Source: Elioraea tepidiphila DSM 17972 (lineage in GTDB: Bacteria; Pseudomonadota; Alphaproteobacteria; Acetobacterales; Acetobacteraceae). From it: a stretch of DNA of 64,000 bases. Shown here piece by piece: positions 53,290-61,014 of the stretch. The stretch covers positions 23,655 to 87,654 of the forward strand of contig NZ_KB899931.1 in assembly GCF_000378465.1 (NCBI RefSeq), given 5' to 3'. Position numbers and translations under genes: made by a program. Positions within the stretch are counted from its first letter, which is position 1. Each line of letters starts with the position of its first letter. The notes beneath the pieces were generated by a model that searched no databases, was not told where the DNA came from, and saw only the letters and a program-made list of their open reading frames with translations.

Positions 53290-54287
53290 GCCGGCAGGGG
53301 TTCGGGCACCGGGGCCGGGAAATGCGGCGCGAGCAGACCTTCGAGCGCCGCCTCGTCGTCCCAGGCGATGCCGATCGAGGCCACCGCGATCCGGTCACGG
53401 AACTCCGCCGGCACGCGCACGATGTCCTTGCGGGTGGTCACCGGCAGGGCGTGCAGCGCCTCGGCCTCCTTCAGCAGCGCCCGGATGTCGGTCTCGTCGT
53501 AGGGATAATGGTCGGCGAAGCTCTGGCGCCCGACCACGATCACCCCGGCCTCGGTCAGCGTGTCGAAGAACTTGCGCGGGTTGGCGATGCCGGCGAAGGC
53601 GAGCACCGGCCGGCCGGCCAGCATCGCCGTCTCCGGCCCCGGGGTCAGCCGCGCGCGCAGCACCGGCAGTTCGGCCGGCAGGGCAGCGAGCACGCCGGTC
53701 TCGTCCGCGCCGATCAGCACGGCGGCATGGGCGCGCGCGGCGGCGGCCGCCACCGGCTCGCGCAGCGGCCCGGCCGGGATCACGCGGCCATTGCCGAAGC
53801 CGAACCCGCCATCGACCACCAGCAGCGACAGCGACTTGGCGAGCGTGGGGTTCTGCAGCCCGTCATCCATCACGATCGCCTGCGCGCCCTCGGCGATCGC
53901 CGCGCGTGCTCCGGCCGCGCGGTCCGCCGAGACCCAGGTCGGCGCGACGCCCGCGAGCAGCAGCGCCTCGTCGCCGACATCGCGGCTGTCGTGACGCTCG
54001 GGGTCGACCCGCACCGGGCCCTTCAGCCGACCGCCATAGCCGCGCAGCAGCCCATGCGCTTCGACCCCTCGGCGGCGCAGCCGGTCCAGCAGGTCGATCG
54101 CGACCGTGGTCTTGCCGGCGCCGCCGGCGGTGACATTGCCGCAGCAAATCACCGGCACCGGCGCCTGCCAGCCCTCGCGCGCCACGCGGCGCTTGGTGGC
54201 GCCGGCATAGAGGGCCGAGAAGGGGGACAGAAGCAGGGCGGGCAGTCCGCCTCCGCCAGGGCGCCAGAACTCGGGTGCGCGCAGCAT
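53286..54287 (-). CDS. lpxK: Tetraacyldisaccharide 4'-kinase
   Basis: A 333-residue enzyme that phosphorylates the 4' position of the lipid A precursor. N-terminal PEFWRPGGGG and the Walker A GNVTAGGAGKTT are present, followed by LLRGYGGRLKGPVRVD, DEALLLAG and VMDDGLQNP, all LpxK landmarks. It precedes the LpxL-like gene and follows waaA by 8 bp. Confidence 0.95.
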   Translation of the reverse strand: MLRAPEFWRPGGGGLPALLLSPFSALYAGATKRRVAREGWQAPVPVICCGNVTAGGAGKTTVAIDLLDRLRRRGVEAHGLLRGYGGRLKGPVRVDPERHDSRDVGDEALLLAGVAPTWVSADRAAGARAAIAEGAQAIVMDDGLQNPTLAKSLSLLVVDGGFGFGNGRVIPAGPLREPVAAAAARAHAAVLIGADETGVLAALPAELPVLRARLTPGPETAMLAGRPVLAFAGIANPRKFFDTLTEAGVIVVGRQSFADHYPYDETDIRALLKEAEALHALPVTTRKDIVRVPAEFRDRIAVASIGIAWDDEAALEGLLAPHFPAPVPEPLPA

Positions 54288-54295
54288 CCTTGCCT

Positions 54296-55618
54296 CTACC
54301 CTTCCGTGTGCTCCCCTGCCGGGAGAAGGCCTAGCAGCCCTTCGGCCATCCGGTCCAGCACCATGGCGTGCGTCGCAGCAGCGGTCGCGGCGGCGCGCCC
54401 GGCCTCGGCGCGCCAGGCCGGCTCGCGCACCAGCCGCACGGCCCAGGCGGCGAGTGCCGCGGCATCGCCGACCTCGCTCGCCGCCCCGGCCGCGCGCAGC
54501 ATGGCGGCGATCTCGGCGAAGTTGCCCATGTCGGGCCCGAACGCCACCGGCAGGCCGAGCCGGGCGGGCTCCAGCGGGTTCTGCCCGCCGCGCGGGATCA
54601 GCGATCCCCCCACATAGGCGCCCAGGCCCAGGCGGTACCAGAGGCCGAGCTCGCCCAGCGTGTCGGCGATCCAGACCGGGCCGTCGGGGTCCTCACCCGC
54701 GCTGCGCCGGCCGGCAGCGAAGCCCGCGGCGGCAGCCGTCTCGGCGACCTCGGCGCCGCGCTCCGGGTGCCGCGGCGCGAGGATCAGCCGCAGCGCCGGG
54801 ACGGCCGCGAGGGCGAGACGATGAGCGGCAAGAACCTGCGTCTCCTCGCCGGCATGGGTGCTGGCGGCGACCCAGACGGGATCAGCGCCGAACAGGGCGG
54901 CGAGACGGGCGCGCTCGGTCTCGTCGGCCGGCAGGGGTGGCGTCGCAAGCTTGAGGTTGCCGGGCGGCGATACGGTCGCGCCGAGCCGGGCGAGCCGCTC
55001 GGCATCGCCGGCGGATTGCGGCAGGACCAGCGCGAAGGCGCGGAGCAGCCGGCGCGCGAGCCCCGGGGCGAGCCGCCAGCGCGCGAAGGAGCGCGCCGAC
55101 AGCCGCGCGTTGATCAGCGCCACCGGTACTCCGCGGCTGCCGAGCGCCGTGAGCGCATTCGGCCAGAGCTCGCTCTCGACGAAGCCCGCCGCGTCGGGGC
55201 GCCAGTGGTCGAGGAAACGGCTGATCCAGGCCGGCACGTCGAGCGGGGCGAACTGGTGGATCAGCCAGGGATGCCCGGGCAGCAGGCCGGACCGTTCGGG
55301 ATCGGCCGCGCGCTCGCCGAGGCGGTGGCCGATCAGCCGCGCCGCGGTCACCGTGGCGGTGGTGAGCAGCACGGCGAGATCGGGGCGGCTCTCGCGCAGC
55401 CGCGCGATCAGCGGCAGCACGGACTGGGTCTCGCCGACCGAGGCGGCGTGCAGCCAGAGCAGCCGCCCCGCCGGCCGCGGCAACCGGGCGATGCCGCGAC
55501 GCTCGGGCAGCCGCGCGGGGAACTCCTTGCCGCGCCGGGCGCGGCGGGCGAGCCAGAGCGGCAGGGCGGGCGCGGCGAGCGTGGCGGCCGCCCGCCAGAG
55601 CGCGCCGGTGGGGCTCAC
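54296..55618 (-). CDS. waaA: 3-deoxy-D-manno-octulosonic acid transferase (Kdo transferase)
   Basis: A 440-residue GT30 enzyme that attaches Kdo to lipid IVA. Membrane-anchored N-terminus, then WLHAASVGETQSVLPLI with catalytic Glu, FVESELWPNAL, LINARLSARSF, and GNLKLATPPLPAD. The C-terminal half has GSLIPRGGQNPLEPARLGLP. GTG 55618 shares GTGA with the DUF374 stop. One or two Kdo additions cannot be told from sequence. Confidence 0.95.
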   Translation of the reverse strand: MSPTGALWRAAATLAAPALPLWLARRARRGKEFPARLPERRGIARLPRPAGRLLWLHAASVGETQSVLPLIARLRESRPDLAVLLTTATVTAARLIGHRLGERAADPERSGLLPGHPWLIHQFAPLDVPAWISRFLDHWRPDAAGFVESELWPNALTALGSRGVPVALINARLSARSFARWRLAPGLARRLLRAFALVLPQSAGDAERLARLGATVSPPGNLKLATPPLPADETERARLAALFGADPVWVAASTHAGEETQVLAAHRLALAAVPALRLILAPRHPERGAEVAETAAAAGFAAGRRSAGEDPDGPVWIADTLGELGLWYRLGLGAYVGGSLIPRGGQNPLEPARLGLPVAFGPDMGNFAEIAAMLRAAGAASEVGDAAALAAWAVRLVREPAWRAEAGRAAATAAATHAMVLDRMAEGLLGLLPAGEHTEG

Positions 55619-56307
55619 GCGCGACCCTCGGCAAGCGCCTCGGCGCGCGCGGCCGCCGCATCCATGGCCGCGGCGATCTCCGCCAGGACGGCGCTCTCGT
55701 CCGCGTCCGGCGCAACTGCGATCGGTGCGCCATACACCATGCCGCCGCGGCCGAAGGGCAGCGGGAAGATCATCCGGTCCCAGGTCTTGAGCCGCCGGCG
55801 CCGTGAGACGGCGATGCCGACCGGTACCACCTTGGCGCCGGACAGCGCCGCGAGCCGCGCCACACCGGGCTGGGCGACGCGCCGCGGGCCGCGCGGACCG
55901 TCCGGCGTGATGGCGACCGTGTGGCCATCCTCGAGCAGGCGCAGCAGCTCGCGGAAGCCTTCGAGCGCGCCCTTCGACGAACTGCCGTAGGTTGCCTCGA
56001 TGCCGAGGCGGGTCGCGATGTCGCCGATCAGCCTGCCGTCGCGGTGGCGGCTCACCAGCACGACGCAGCGCATCCGCCCCGGCCCCGCTTCGCCGGCGAT
56101 CCGGTGCGTCCAGATGAACGCCATCAGCGGCACCTGCTCGTGCCAGAACGCACCGATCGCGGGAACGCCCGACTCCCACACCGCGCGGGCGTGCTCGCGC
56201 CCCTCGATGCGCCAGCGCGTGGTGCGGTGGACGAGGCGGAGCCAAGCCGCGATGGCGGCCGCGCCGAGGGCGAGGGCGCGCGGATGGCGCAGGAGTCGCT
56301 TGAGCAC
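55615..56307 (-). CDS. DUF374 lysophospholipid-acyltransferase-like protein
   Basis: A 230-residue protein in the PlsC-like superfamily. FWHEQVPLMAFIW replaces the usual HX4D with a His-Glu variant typical of DUF374, and VAITPDGPRGPRRVAQPG is the family hallmark. It heads the lipid A/Kdo operon, as in many alphaproteobacteria, and may act as an extra acyltransferase on LPS or phospholipid; the reaction is not established. Confidence 0.87.
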   Translation of the reverse strand: MLKRLLRHPRALALGAAAIAAWLRLVHRTTRWRIEGREHARAVWESGVPAIGAFWHEQVPLMAFIWTHRIAGEAGPGRMRCVVLVSRHRDGRLIGDIATRLGIEATYGSSSKGALEGFRELLRLLEDGHTVAITPDGPRGPRRVAQPGVARLAALSGAKVVPVGIAVSRRRRLKTWDRMIFPLPFGRGGMVYGAPIAVAPDADESAVLAEIAAAMDAAAARAEALAEGRA

Positions 56308-56451
56308 GCGGTCGGATCAGGCTGAAGGGGGCGCCGGGACCATGGCGCCGCGCGCTTAGCATGCGGCCACGCGCGCGCCAAACCGCCACGCGCGCTGTCG
56401 CGGGCAGCGCCGGACCTGCTACCCTGAGTCGGAGCGGCCCGGAGACGGGGA

Positions 56452-58005
56452 GTGCAGACGCCCCACACACGCTATGCCCTGAGTGGCGGGGTCCGGATCG
56501 CCTACCAGGTGACCGGCCAGGGGCCGATCGACCTCGTGTTCGTGCCCGGCTTCATCTCGAACCTGGAGCTGCACTGGGAGGAGCCGGGCTACAGCCACCT
56601 GCTGCGTCGGCTCTCGGCATTCGCGCGGGTGATCCATTTCGACAAGCGCGGCACCGGGCTCAGCGACCGGGTGGATGTGCAGCACCTGCCGGATCTGGAG
56701 ACCCGGATGGACGATGTGCGCGCGGTGATGGATGCGGTCGGCAGCGGGCGCGCGGCGCTGCTCGGCGCCTCCGAGGGCGCGCCGATGTCGATCCTGTTCG
56801 CCGCCACGTACCCCGAGCGGACGCGCGCGCTGGTGCTCTACGGCGGCTACGCGCAGTTCCACAGCGCGGTCTTGAGTGCCGAGCAGTTCGCCGACTTCGT
56901 GCGCAAGGCCGAACAGAGCTGGGGCACGGGCGCCTCGCTCGCGAGCTTCGCACCCGGCCTGGTGCACGACCCGCGTTTCAGCGCCTGGTGGGCGCGCTTC
57001 GAGCGCCTCTCGGTGAGCCCGACGGCGGCGATCGCGCTCGCGCGGATGAACGCGACGATCGACGTGCGCGGCGTGCTGGGCGCGATCCGCGTGCCCACCC
57101 TGGTGATCCACCGCCGCGAGGATGCGCGCGTGAAGTTCGCCGCCGGGCGCTTCCTCGCCGAGCGCATCCCGGGGGCACGGTTCGTCGAGCTGCCCGGTCG
57201 CGACCACCCGATCTGGACCGGGGACATCGATCGCGTGGTCGATGCGATCGAGGAGTTCCTCACCGGCACGCACAGCGCCGCCGCGTCCGACCGGGTGCTG
57301 GCGACCCTGCTGGTCGCCCGTCTGGCCCATCCCGAACGCGCGGCAGCGCGGCTCGGCGACCGGCTCTGGGCGGAGCGTATCGCGCACCTGCACGGCCGTG
57401 CCGACGAGATCACGGCGCGTCACGGCGGTCGCGTGATCGGCAGCGGCAGCGAGACGATCGCCGCGCGGTTTGATGGATCCGCGCGCGCCGTGCATGCCGC
57501 GGTCGCGCTGCGGCACGAGTCGGCCGCGCTCGGCATCGCGCTTGCGATCGGCGTGCATGCCGGCGAGGTCGATCTGCGCAGCACACAGGCGGCCGGGCTC
57601 GCCCTGCATGTCGCCGAGCGCATCGCGGCGCTCGCCGGTGCCGGGGAGATCCTCGTCTCCGGCGTGGTGCGCGATCTGGTCGCGGGCTCGGGGCTGCACT
57701 TCAAGGAACGCGGCGCCACGACGATCGGCGGGATGGACGGGCCGGTGCCGCTGCTGGCGGTGGTGGCCGAGCAGCATCTCGAACCGCGCGCGCGCAGCCC
57801 GGCGGAGCCCGACCTCGCGGCGCTGAGCGGGCGCGAGCGGGAGGTGCTCGGGCTGATCGCGGACGGGCTGGGCAATGCCGCGATCGCAGCGAGGCTGGCG
57901 CTCAGCGAGCACACCGTGAAACGGCACGTCGCCAACATCCTGTTGAAGCTCGACCTGCCGACGCGGGCGGCGGCGGCCGCGTTCGCGGCACGACGCAGGG
58001 TCTGA
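56452..58005 (+). CDS. Alpha/beta-hydrolase, degenerate cyclase and LuxR HTH fusion protein
   Basis: A 517-residue three-domain protein. Residues 1-270 form an alpha/beta-hydrolase (GPIDLVFVPGFISNLELHW, nucleophile elbow LLGASEGAP with Ser, late DHPIW). About 275-435 resembles a class III nucleotide cyclase (DRVLATLLVARL, GVHAGEVDLRSTQAAGLAL, AGAGEILVSGVVRDLVAGSG) but the metal Asp positions are changed (VARL for the usual FTDI, SGSE for TGDG), so it is probably inactive. About 445-515 is a LuxR/GerE HTH (LSGREREVLGLIADGLGN, LALSEHTVKRHVANILLKL). Start GTG 56452. Likely a regulator sensing a small ester-like molecule; target genes may be the two downstream. Confidence 0.85.
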   Translation: MQTPHTRYALSGGVRIAYQVTGQGPIDLVFVPGFISNLELHWEEPGYSHLLRRLSAFARVIHFDKRGTGLSDRVDVQHLPDLETRMDDVRAVMDAVGSGRAALLGASEGAPMSILFAATYPERTRALVLYGGYAQFHSAVLSAEQFADFVRKAEQSWGTGASLASFAPGLVHDPRFSAWWARFERLSVSPTAAIALARMNATIDVRGVLGAIRVPTLVIHRREDARVKFAAGRFLAERIPGARFVELPGRDHPIWTGDIDRVVDAIEEFLTGTHSAAASDRVLATLLVARLAHPERAAARLGDRLWAERIAHLHGRADEITARHGGRVIGSGSETIAARFDGSARAVHAAVALRHESAALGIALAIGVHAGEVDLRSTQAAGLALHVAERIAALAGAGEILVSGVVRDLVAGSGLHFKERGATTIGGMDGPVPLLAVVAEQHLEPRARSPAEPDLAALSGREREVLGLIADGLGNAAIAARLALSEHTVKRHVANILLKLDLPTRAAAAAFAARRRV

Positions 58006-58009
58006 CCTG

Positions 58010-58046
58010 GCCCGAACGGACCATCGCGCCCGTGGTCCGTTCGGGC
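58010..58046. other. Perfect 14-bp inverted repeat after the LuxR-fusion gene
   Basis: GCCCGAACGGACCA (58010-58023) pairs perfectly with TGGTCCGTTCGGGC (58033-58046) around a 9-base loop, starting 5 bases after the stop. No T-run follows. It is either a terminator-like hairpin or an operator in front of the next gene, whose start is 91 bp downstream. Confidence 0.7.
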
Positions 58047-58136
58047 GAAGCAACGGCCACGCCGTTGCGGCAACCTCTCGACAAGCCGACGGAGCGGATG
58101 GCGCGCTCTGGCACGGCCCGATACGGAGGACCAACG

Positions 58137-58628
58137 ATGCGACCCATCACACTGCGTGCGCTGGCTCCCGCGCTGGCGTTCGCCGGCACGCTTGCCGTGA
58201 GTCTCCCGGCTTCCGCCGAGGATGCCGGCGCGCGCGCCGCCTATCAGGATATCGAGCAGACACTCGGCCTCGTGCCGGGCTTCTTCCGGATGTTTCCGGA
58301 ATCCGGTATCGCCGGCGCCTGGGCCTCGTTCAAGGCGGTGCAGCTCAGCCCCGACACCGCGCTGAACGGCAAGGTCAAGGAGCTGATCGGGCTCGCGGTC
58401 GCCGCCCAGATCCCGTGCCAGTACTGCGTCTACTTCCACACCGCCGCCGCGAAGGCGAACGGCGCGACCGACCAGGAGCTCCGCGAGGCCGTGGCGATGG
58501 CCGCGATCGTGCGCCACTGGAGCACGGTGCTGCAGGGCATGCAGGTCGATCCGGCGGGTTTCCGCAGCGAGACCGACACCGTGCTGCGGCTGGCGGCGGA
58601 GCGTGCGCGGACGGCACCGACGCGCTGA
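58137..58628 (+). CDS. Exported carboxymuconolactone decarboxylase/AhpD-like protein
   Basis: A 163-residue protein. A signal peptide (LAPALAFAGTLAVSLPASA) precedes a CMD/AhpD-like domain with the redox pair CQYCVYFH and AAKANGATDQELREAV. AhpD proteins are usually cytosolic, so the signal peptide is notable and points to a periplasmic disulfide- or peroxide-handling role. GGAGGA upstream supports ATG 58137. Substrate unknown; possibly controlled by the LuxR-type gene upstream. Confidence 0.82.
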   Translation: MRPITLRALAPALAFAGTLAVSLPASAEDAGARAAYQDIEQTLGLVPGFFRMFPESGIAGAWASFKAVQLSPDTALNGKVKELIGLAVAAQIPCQYCVYFHTAAAKANGATDQELREAVAMAAIVRHWSTVLQGMQVDPAGFRSETDTVLRLAAERARTAPTR

Positions 58629-58670
58629 CGGGATCATGCCGGGCGCAACCCGGCCTGAAGGGAGACTGTC

Positions 58671-59033
58671 ATGGCAACGACGCTCACCGCCGTCAGCGGC
58701 CCCGCGATCAAGCGGGCGATCGAGGCGCGCGACGCCGAGGCCTTCATCGGCTTCTATGGCGACGACGCGACCATCCGCGTGGTCGACCGCAACAACCCGC
58801 CGAGCCGGCCGCGCGAGGTCAAGGGCCGGGCGGCGATCCGCGCCTTCTGGGACGACATGTGCAGCCGCAACATCGCCCATCGCGTCGATGTCACGATCGC
58901 GGAGGGGGATCGGCTCGCCTTCACCCAGGACTGCACCTATCCTGACGGGGCGAAGGTGTTCGGCATCGCCGTGCTCGAACTCGCGGGCGGGCGGATCGCC
59001 CGCCACACGGTCGTGCACGCCTGGGACGAATAG
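58671..59033 (+). CDS. NTF2/SnoaL-like protein
   Basis: A 120-residue single-domain protein of the SnoaL-like fold: AIKRAIEARDAEAFIGFYGD, GRAAIRAFWDDM and ARHTVVHAWDE. Proteins of this fold are small-molecule isomerases, cyclases, hydratases or ligand carriers; which applies here cannot be told. It follows the AhpD-like gene by 42 bp on the same strand, with GGGAGA before the ATG. Confidence 0.82.
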   Translation: MATTLTAVSGPAIKRAIEARDAEAFIGFYGDDATIRVVDRNNPPSRPREVKGRAAIRAFWDDMCSRNIAHRVDVTIAEGDRLAFTQDCTYPDGAKVFGIAVLELAGGRIARHTVVHAWDE

Positions 59034-59051
59034 GTGGTACGGGCGCGCGGC

Positions 59052-60059
59052 TCAGGCAGCGCGCTCGATCGGTGCGAGGCGTTCGAGCAGGATCTCGGCG
59101 CAGCGGCGCCAGGAGAACCCTTCGGCGAAGCGACGGCAGGCCCCGCGATCGAGCCGGAGCGCGGCGCGGGCGGCTGCGGCGAGATCGTGGTCGAGCGCGC
59201 CCACGGGCGCGCCGTCGATCACGTCCTTCGGGCCCATCACCGGGTAGGCGGCGACCGGCGTGCCACAGGCGAGCGCCTCGACGATCACCAGGCCGAAGGT
59301 GTCGGTGAGGGAGGGGAACACGAACACGTCGGCCTCGGCGTAGGCCGCGGCGAGATCCTCGCCGAACTTCGCGCCCAGGAAATGCGCGTCGGGGAAGCGC
59401 GCCTGCAGCGCCGGCCGCGCCGGGCCGTCGCCCACCACCACCTTCGAGCCGGGCAGATCGAGGGACAGGAACGCCTCGATGTTCTTCTCCACCGCCACCC
59501 GGCCGACATAGAGGAACACCGGGCGCGGCAGGTTCAGCGCGCCGCGCTCGCGCGGGCGGAACAGCCCGAGATCGACCCCGCGCGTCCAGGCGGCGATGTT
59601 GCGGAAGCCGCGCGCGACGAGCTCCTCGCGCAACGACGCGGTCGCCGTGAGCACCGCCGCCGAGGGCCGGTGGAAGCGGCGCATGAGCGCCCAGGTCAGC
59701 CCGAGCGGCACGCCGAGCCGCGCCTTGAGGTATTCGGGGAAGCGAGTGTGGAAGGCCGTGGTGAAGGGCCAGCCGCGCTTCAGGCAGAGCCGGCGCGCGG
59801 CAAGGCCGAGCGGGCCTTCGGTCGCGATATGGATCGCATCGGGGGCGAACTCGTCGATGATCGCGCGCAGCCGCCGCCCCGGCAGGATCGCGAGCCGCAC
59901 ATCCGGCTCGGTCGGTGCGGGAATCGTGCGGAACCGATCGGGTCCCACCACCTCCACGACGTGGCCCATCTGCGCGAGTTCGTCGCGCACGGTGGCGAGC
60001 GTGCGCACCACGCCGTTCACCTGCGGCATCCACGCATCCGAAACGATCAGGATGCGCAC
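59052..60059 (-). CDS. GT4-family glycosyltransferase, Agt-like
   Basis: A 335-residue glycosyltransferase. RILIVSDAWMPQVNGVVRTL and DAIHIATEGPLGLAARR are the N-terminal hallmarks; the donor-binding half has FLYVGRVAVEKNIEAFL and PSLTDTFGLVIVEALACGTP with the EX7E motif. GTG 60059 is chosen as start. It sits 49 bp after a PlcP-like gene on the same strand; in alphaproteobacteria this pair (plcP-agt) makes glycolipids from diacylglycerol under phosphate limitation. Sugar donor unknown. The adjacency carries most of the weight for the Agt call. Confidence 0.8.
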   Translation of the reverse strand: MRILIVSDAWMPQVNGVVRTLATVRDELAQMGHVVEVVGPDRFRTIPAPTEPDVRLAILPGRRLRAIIDEFAPDAIHIATEGPLGLAARRLCLKRGWPFTTAFHTRFPEYLKARLGVPLGLTWALMRRFHRPSAAVLTATASLREELVARGFRNIAAWTRGVDLGLFRPRERGALNLPRPVFLYVGRVAVEKNIEAFLSLDLPGSKVVVGDGPARPALQARFPDAHFLGAKFGEDLAAAYAEADVFVFPSLTDTFGLVIVEALACGTPVAAYPVMGPKDVIDGAPVGALDHDLAAAARAALRLDRGACRRFAEGFSWRRCAEILLERLAPIERAA

Positions 60060-60108
60060 GGGGCCGGCCGGGGTGAACCAGGGCAGCGCATCATCGCGCG
60101 AGGGTCGC

Positions 60109-60915
60109 CTACGCCGGAGCAAGGGCTGCCGCCCGCGCCGGCGGGTTCCAGAACGACAGTCGGTTCTCCGCCGCCCAGTCCACCAGCTCAAGCCGGCCAT
60201 CGGCGTGCTCGACCAGCGCGGTGCAGGACTCCACCCAGTCGCCGTCGTTCATGTAGGCCACGCCATCGACCTCGCGGATCGCGGCGTGGTGGATATGTCC
60301 GCACACCACGCCGTCGCAGCCGCGCCGGCGCGCCTCGGCGGCCAGCGCCGTCTCGAACCGGTCGATCGCCTTCACCGCCTCCTTCACCTGGCGCTTCAGC
60401 CAGGCCGAGAGCGACCAGTACGGATAGCCGAGGCGGCGGCGGGCGGCATTGAACCAGCGGTTCAGCACGAGCGCGCAGGTATAGGCCCAGTCGCCCAGCA
60501 CGGCGAGGAAGCGGGCGTAGCGCACCACCGAATCGAACTCGTCGCCGTGCATCACCAGCAGGCGCCGCCCATCGGCCGTGACGTGTTCGGCGTCGCGGCG
60601 CAGCCGCACCCCCGCGAACTCCATCGGCATCCAGGCGCGGAACAGCTCGTCGTGGTTGCCGGGGATGTAGGTCACCTGGGTGCCGGCACGCGCCTTGGCG
60701 AGGATCACCCGCAGGATCTCGTCATGCGTCTCGTCCCAGTACCAGGACCGGCGCAGCCGCCATCCGTCCACCACGTCGCCGACAAGATAGAGCTGGCGGC
60801 AGTCCACACGGCGCAGGAAGTCGAGCAGGAAGTCGGAACGGCAGCCGCGCGTGCCGAGATGCAGATCGGAAATGAAGACCGTGCGGTAGGTCCGGCTGAC
60901 CAGCGGCGCGTTCAT
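60109..60915 (-). CDS. Metallophosphoesterase, PlcP-like phospholipase C (LpxH relative)
   Basis: A 268-residue two-metal phosphoesterase. Motifs: FISDLHLGTRG with Asp and His ligands, LVGDVVDGWRL, IPGNHDE, and CGHIHHAA. An aromatic central region (WDETHDEIL, RWFNAARRRLGYPYWSLSAWLKR) and length match PlcP-type phospholipases, which are often annotated as UDP-2,3-diacylglucosamine hydrolases. The neighbouring glycosyltransferase and the Pho-box-like repeat upstream favour PlcP, releasing phosphate and diacylglycerol from phospholipid. True LpxH activity cannot be ruled out by sequence alone. Confidence 0.82.
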   Translation of the reverse strand: MNAPLVSRTYRTVFISDLHLGTRGCRSDFLLDFLRRVDCRQLYLVGDVVDGWRLRRSWYWDETHDEILRVILAKARAGTQVTYIPGNHDELFRAWMPMEFAGVRLRRDAEHVTADGRRLLVMHGDEFDSVVRYARFLAVLGDWAYTCALVLNRWFNAARRRLGYPYWSLSAWLKRQVKEAVKAIDRFETALAAEARRRGCDGVVCGHIHHAAIREVDGVAYMNDGDWVESCTALVEHADGRLELVDWAAENRLSFWNPPARAAALAPA

Positions 60916-60977
60916 GCGCGCGGCACTCCTTCAACGCTTCTCTGCGCCCCTCTACGCAGGCATTTCCGTATCTTGCC

Positions 60978-60995
60978 ATGAAGATTTCATGAAAC
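60978..60995 (-). promoter_or_regulatory. Candidate Pho box upstream of the PlcP-like gene
   Basis: On the minus strand GTTTCATGAAATCTTCAT holds two TTCAT-type direct repeats spaced 11 bp, close to the CTGTCAT-N4-CTGTCAT PhoB site (about 12 of 17 positions). It lies 63 bp before the start codon, in a locally A/T-rich tract between the divergent genes. Confidence 0.5.
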
Positions 60996-61014
60996 GCGTC
61001 AGCAATAAGGTGTA

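Noticed and set aside
60109..60915. Calling the phosphoesterase LpxH outright
   Set aside because: The neighbouring Agt-like gene, Pho-box-like repeat and its distance from the lipid A operon favour PlcP; activity is not decided by sequence.
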